From NCBI RefSeq assembly GCF_965140245.1, contig NC_134038.1, positions 42,900,348 through 42,964,347 on the forward strand: DNA of 64,000 nt, given 5' to 3'. How positions within the stretch are numbered: the first letter of the stretch is position 1; each line of letters begins with the position of its first letter. Origin of the DNA: Athene noctua (taxonomy: Eukaryota > Chordata > Aves > Strigiformes > Strigidae). Positions 59,301 through 64,000 of the stretch are shown here, piece after piece. The translations under genes were made by a program, and so were the position numbers. Under the pieces are notes generated by a model, which was not told the origin of the DNA, made no database searches, and saw only the letters and a program-made list of their open reading frames with translations.

Positions 59301-61994
59301 GATTTACAAGGAGGTTCAACACTGGCCCAAAAACCTTTTACATGTGCCACTACACAGCACAGAAAAACCTCCCACATACAACAGAAATTAAACTTGACCA
59401 GAAAAGGTTGAAGCAACCCTGCAGAATGGCAAAGGGGTAGCAGACAATCCATGCTGACCATTTTCGAGGAAGAAACTACTCTGAAGTCACCATTTGAAAT
59501 CAGATGTGGTAAACAGTAGTAGTTGTCTCTAAAGACAAATTACACCTACACATAATACATGTCCTAGATAGAAGAGTCTTGCGGGCCATCTATAGTAGTA
59601 CAAAGCTTCCCTTTAAGGAGGCACAGACTTCTTAAAACACTGTGAAGACCATGTCAGTACTGCCAGCTTAGTACTCCATTGGACTTCACACCTCTTCAAG
59701 AGGCTGGGGGTACCAATTTCTGAGTACATGTTCCCCGATCAAGTAGCATAAGTAGATTACAAATGATAATTAGATTATGACGGCTCCTGAGACTAAATTT
59801 TCTGGAAGGAGAAAAAGAAAAGTTGCTGCACAGAGATCTAAATCAAGAGATGAAATAAACAGCTTATACCACTGAGAGCCACAAAGACAAAGCTGAAGAG
59901 AAAGAAACGTCAGAATGATACTAAGGAAATAAAAGAATGGTGGGAGAAGAAAAAAGGAAACAGCGGTAGGAAGAGTGTACTGCTACAGCCGGACAAAGCC
60001 TGAAACATGGCTTTTTCCAGGAAACTGAGGAGAAAAAGCTCTAAACAAACAGAACTAATGAAGACATCTGAAGCAGTTCGGCTCTAAGACTTTTGCAGAC
60101 ACACTTGTAAGGGTCATGGCAGAGGGACGGGAACCGCTACCAAGGAAATTTAGTGGGACATTTTCAGAAGAGGCAAGCTCTCCTGGTCAGGCCTAGCAGC
60201 AATACTGCTGTCCACCACCTACCTAGCAGAAATCATCGATCAGACCATCTACATCCCAAGAGAAACAGGCTTAGCATTCACCTCAGTATGGCCTGTTGCT
60301 TCTCCTCTGGTGCCAGGACAGCTGCTGCAATCTCCCTCACAGCCATGCAAATACAGCTGGAAATCAATGACAGAGCAAAGACCTCGCAAGACAGAAAAAG
60401 GAAGACAAAGCGCCACACCAGCAATACAGCAGGAGAGTTGCTTGAAAGGCAAGTTGTCCTATACCCCTCATGGGTTGCAATGCTTCTCTCTAGCCTTTGC
60501 ATAGTTTAACAGATCTTTTGCAATGGTAGGTCTGTAGTTTCAAAACTGTACTTTGAATCTCATTTGCATGCTCTGCTATGCCATAACTGCACATTCAAAT
60601 AACTCTTGCAATGTATTTTGAACAAGCTGAACCCAGAACATCCAACAAAGGATTTCCTCTTTCTCCTGCCCATCCCCTTCCTGTGTGTTTACCAAAAACT
60701 TTCACTTCCTCAGTGGCACTGACACCAGGTCTGGTGATCACTTAACCCTCTTCCCCAGCTCTCCTCTGCTCACACCTGAATCACAGCTACCCTAGGGCAT
60801 TCAGCACTTACTTGAAGGGTTTTAGAAATCCCCTCAAGACACATGGTAAGGCTGGAATTGCTCGAGAGAAAACTATTTTCTGTCCACTGAATCTAATTAA
60901 TGTAAGCCTCATGTTGCTGGCAAGGTGTACTCAAGCAGGCATTTTCAATAAATGTAATAGATGTGCTACTATTCAGATCTTTTCCTATTTGGTTGATACT
61001 ACCAGGAAATAATTTCTTTGTCTGAACAGAATAAAACTTAGTCATAGGTCAGACCTACTGATTTATAAATGTTACCACTATGTAGGCATTCACTCAAACA
61101 TACTCTTTTACCTCTTAATATTCATTTTGTTCTAAGCCCCTAGTACAGTCATACATGGAAAGAACAAACCTGCTTAGCAGCCAAATATACTTCTGCGCTA
61201 ATTCTTGTAATACCATATAGTTTCAGCTTATGCCCAAGAAAAATCTTGAATAAGATTTCAGAAAAGAATTGATCAGACAGGTTTGTATACACCTATCTGT
61301 ACAGACTAATGAAGGAAACATGAAAAGCAAAGCAATATATTATAGATGCCACATCAGAAAGCCCACTTAACACGTTTTTGTTGAACTTCCTGAAACAGCT
61401 TTCTTTTAAAACAGCAAAGGACATCCCAGAGGGAATCCATTCTGTCCAAACTTTTATCATGTCTAGACTTCCAGTAGACCTCTAAAATGAAGAAAAACTG
61501 CAGAAAGCGCCATTCCAGAAGAGAAGCTGCATCCCATACTTCAACCCCTGTGGTGAGCTATCACATTTTCCGTTTTAAGATCGCACAGTTTGCTACCACA
61601 GGCACTTTCAAGAAATGGTTTGGTCACAAGAACGTGCACAGTAAAAAGCAGCAGTAAATTCTACAACATATCCACCAGACTTCAGACAGGAAGAAGGAGC
61701 TTCATGCTACACACAGCAGAGACCATAGAGGAAGAAGGACACATTGCTCAGGCTGTTTATCATTTGAGTCCTTTGAACAGAAGAAGTAAGATAGTATGCT
61801 GCACAAACACAGGAACCAATTGTAGATACTTAAGATGCCAGCAGTTTGAAAAAGACAGGCAACGCTGACCTAAGGAATGGCAAACACTGGCCTGAATGGT
61901 GCCAGTCTGCCCTTTTTGCCCCCAGAGAAATGAGATCTACCCTTCCCCCCTCCACCTTTCCCTGGTCTCCTCCTCCTTCTCTCCCCAGCAAAGT

Positions 61995-62036
61995 ATTACT
62001 GTCAAAATTACTGTCAAAATTACTGCAAAAATAACT
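61995..62036. repeat. 12-base tandem repeat, about 3.5 copies
   Basis: Unit ATTACTGTCAAA twice exactly, then a copy with one change and a partial copy. Minor local tandem repeat. Confidence 0.85.
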
Positions 62037-64000
62037 AATCTATTTACCTCTATGAGTAGTTCTTTAGGGCACACAACAAATATGAGTATCTCATAAATAT
62101 TTGGAGGAAATGCTTCCAACAGGAGAAGAATTCTGCCTTTGCATTTTGTTCCATGAACCCACATTTTCAGGAAAGATGCCGAACACCACTGTGAATGATT
62201 CAGCCTCGGAAATTACAGCATTTAATGACAATGTCAACAGGAAATGTATTTGAATCAGGCAAAAATAAATATGAAAGCACAGACCTTTCCATCCTTCCCT
62301 GAAGGACAATCAAGTTTAAACTAGGAACAGTCACACTAAGGACAGTTACATTGTATTTGCCTTTTATTGTAGAAGCTGATTTCTTTGAGAAGGTACCATT
62401 ACTGTTCACAGTATGGCAGTTTCCTCCTTGTATGCCTCACTGAAGAATGTTTTCATACAAATGTAATTTTACATTTTTTATCTACATAGTTTCTTGTGGC
62501 ATGGCTTGACAAGTGTGGAAGCCTTTCTTTCTGTACCATCTCTAGCCCTCCTACACTTTCATGAAGGAGGGGGACACAAATAATGGGAGAAAGAGGAAGT
62601 AGGAATACGATCAGCAGGAGAAAAACCCTACTTCTCAGTGGGGCAACTGGTTCTTCTACAGAATGAAGCTGTTCTTAGAGACAGAAATTGTATAGGGGTG
62701 AAATAACAATAAATACTACTTAACAGAGTCACATGGTTTGGATGTAATTATTTACACACTCAGCTCCATAGCTTCAGAAGGAAGTATCACCTACTGCACA
62801 CAAAGCTCACACAACCCTCAGGATCCCCAGCCAGCGGATTCTCCTCCCATCCCTTGCATTAGCATGTGATGGCTCACATCCTTCAGGGATCACTGGTGCT
62901 GCAGAAATACACCTCTGTGTGCAGCCAGGCTCCTAGAGCAGTGTCCTAGGAATCCCAGTCTACACCTAATACCCACCCCATGTCTTTATTTACTATTTAT
63001 TCCTCATCTGATTATTTTCTGTGTTCATTCAGTTTTGCAAAGGGCTCCCTGAAGGCCAAGAGTAAAACTGGCTCTACAATTTCTTGGACACAAGAAATAA
63101 AGTCACTCAGTCACTCAGAATACGCACATATGGAAAGAAGGAAAGACCCCACCCCTTTCCCAGATCACCTGGCCCTTTGAGAAAAATAAAAATTGGTTCA
63201 TGGTTCAACAAGTTTCCATCCAAAAACCTCAAAGATGCCCACTAAGATTTCAAATAACATGCAAAGCGCAGACAGGAAAACATCTCTTTTTTGTGACAGA
63301 AATGGGATCACATCTGAGATTAAATACTGCAGTTCCTAAACTTTCCTGAATAGCTACAGAGAGGTCAAATGCTTCTCTCTGATGTGCAGCACAAGACAGG
63401 CCAGATGTAGCGTCTCTGGTCTTGTGAGCCACCCCACTGAAGATCAGCTACTAAGCTGAGACAAGAGGACCTTGGACCTTTTTCATTGCCTATTTTAGGA
63501 ATTGCTTCCCGCAACTGTTCTGTGATGCCATTTATCTTACAAAAGACAACAAGGCCATAGGAAGATAGCTCACTTCAATTACATAGATAAAATGTTGCGA
63601 AAAAGTATTATGAAAGAATCACATATACATTCATAAATACTTATTCATAAATACACGCAAGAAAGATTTTCACATTTATGGCAACTCTTTTGAAAGGGTA
63701 ACACTAAAACCCAGAATATTAAACATCTTAAAGGCAATGGGGTTTAACTTTGTATGCGAAAGTTTCACAATTCATTGCACTGTCAGAAAAAATCATTGCA
63801 CAACTCCACCGGCCAAGGAACTTACACAAGGAAAGGCCTTACCTTGTCTTCTGTATGTTTATATAGGAAAAAACCCAAAAATTATTTACTCAAAAAAGCT
63901 ACAGAAGAAAAGCAAAATAACTTCAGGTCAGCCAGCTACTATACAAAAGGAAGATGATTGTTCTACACCATTACAGTTAAAAATAACGTACCTCAATGGC

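Larger units (their letters stand above)
44560..64000 (-). other. LYN: Probable LYN intron 1 (upstream of the start-codon exon)
   Basis: The acceptor at 44561-44560, five bases before the ATG, shows that a 5' untranslated exon lies further upstream. No CpG-island promoter or convincing non-coding exon is seen to the right edge, so the first exon probably lies beyond it. Mammalian LYN likewise has a long first intron. The stretch holds TTTA-type tracts at 46.46 kb and 48.36 kb, a CR1 fragment at 50.75 kb, an AT-rich patch after it, a diverged repeated segment (51.7 and 53.2 kb) and a 12-base tandem repeat at 62.0 kb. Confidence 0.65.

Noticed and set aside
59056..60509. Cluster of overlapping frames of 64-118 codons on both strands
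   Set aside because: Overlap in many frames at once points to a local shortage of stop codons, not a gene. No domain, CpG island or splice pattern was seen.
1..64000. CRISPR arrays, bacterial operons, integrated viral genes
   Set aside because: No regularly spaced direct repeats, no prokaryotic gene packing and no viral gene was recognised. The window is ordinary avian nuclear DNA.

Overview
The window is vertebrate nuclear DNA, almost certainly from a bird. Long introns with GT-AG junctions interrupt conserved animal genes, and the only recognisable interspersed repeats are truncated CR1 LINE copies, the dominant avian retroelement. There is no sign of bacterial or viral gene organisation. 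The species cannot be fixed from the sequence alone.

Two protein-coding genes lie tail to tail. From the left edge to about 12.2 kb, on the plus strand, is the 3' half of a KIF20-family mitotic kinesin, closest by eye to KIF20A. Nine exons (1860-11579) carry the end of the motor domain (switch II and the last motor helices), the stalk coiled coils and the C-terminal tail. The 5' exons lie outside the window. One intron uses a GC-AG donor. From about 13.6 kb to beyond the right edge, on the minus strand, is LYN, a Src-family tyrosine kinase. All twelve coding exons can be placed with consistent splice phases and encode a 513-residue protein. It has an acylated N-terminus, SH3, SH2, a kinase domain with every catalytic motif, and the regulatory C-terminal tyrosine. 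The internal donor that makes the shorter LYN B form is present in the first coding exon.

Layout: 1-1859 kinesin intron with two strong hairpins; 1860-11579 kinesin exons; 12.2-13.6 kb short convergent intergenic gap; 13.6-15.07 kb LYN 3' UTR; 15.07-44.55 kb LYN coding exons and introns; 44.56-64 kb upstream of the LYN start codon, read as the first LYN intron because no untranslated first exon or CpG-island promoter was seen. Four CR1 fragments (29.3, 31.8, 36.8 and 50.7 kb) lie in LYN introns, all on the minus strand; one keeps a recognisable piece of its reverse-transcriptase ORF.

The two genes have no evident joint function: one acts in cytokinesis, the other in immune-receptor signalling. 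I found no convincing new biological system. The observations most worth checking are the intronic hairpins in the kinesin gene, the placement of a KIF20-like gene next to LYN, the GC-AG intron, the conserved alternative donor, and a CpG-bearing block inside LYN.
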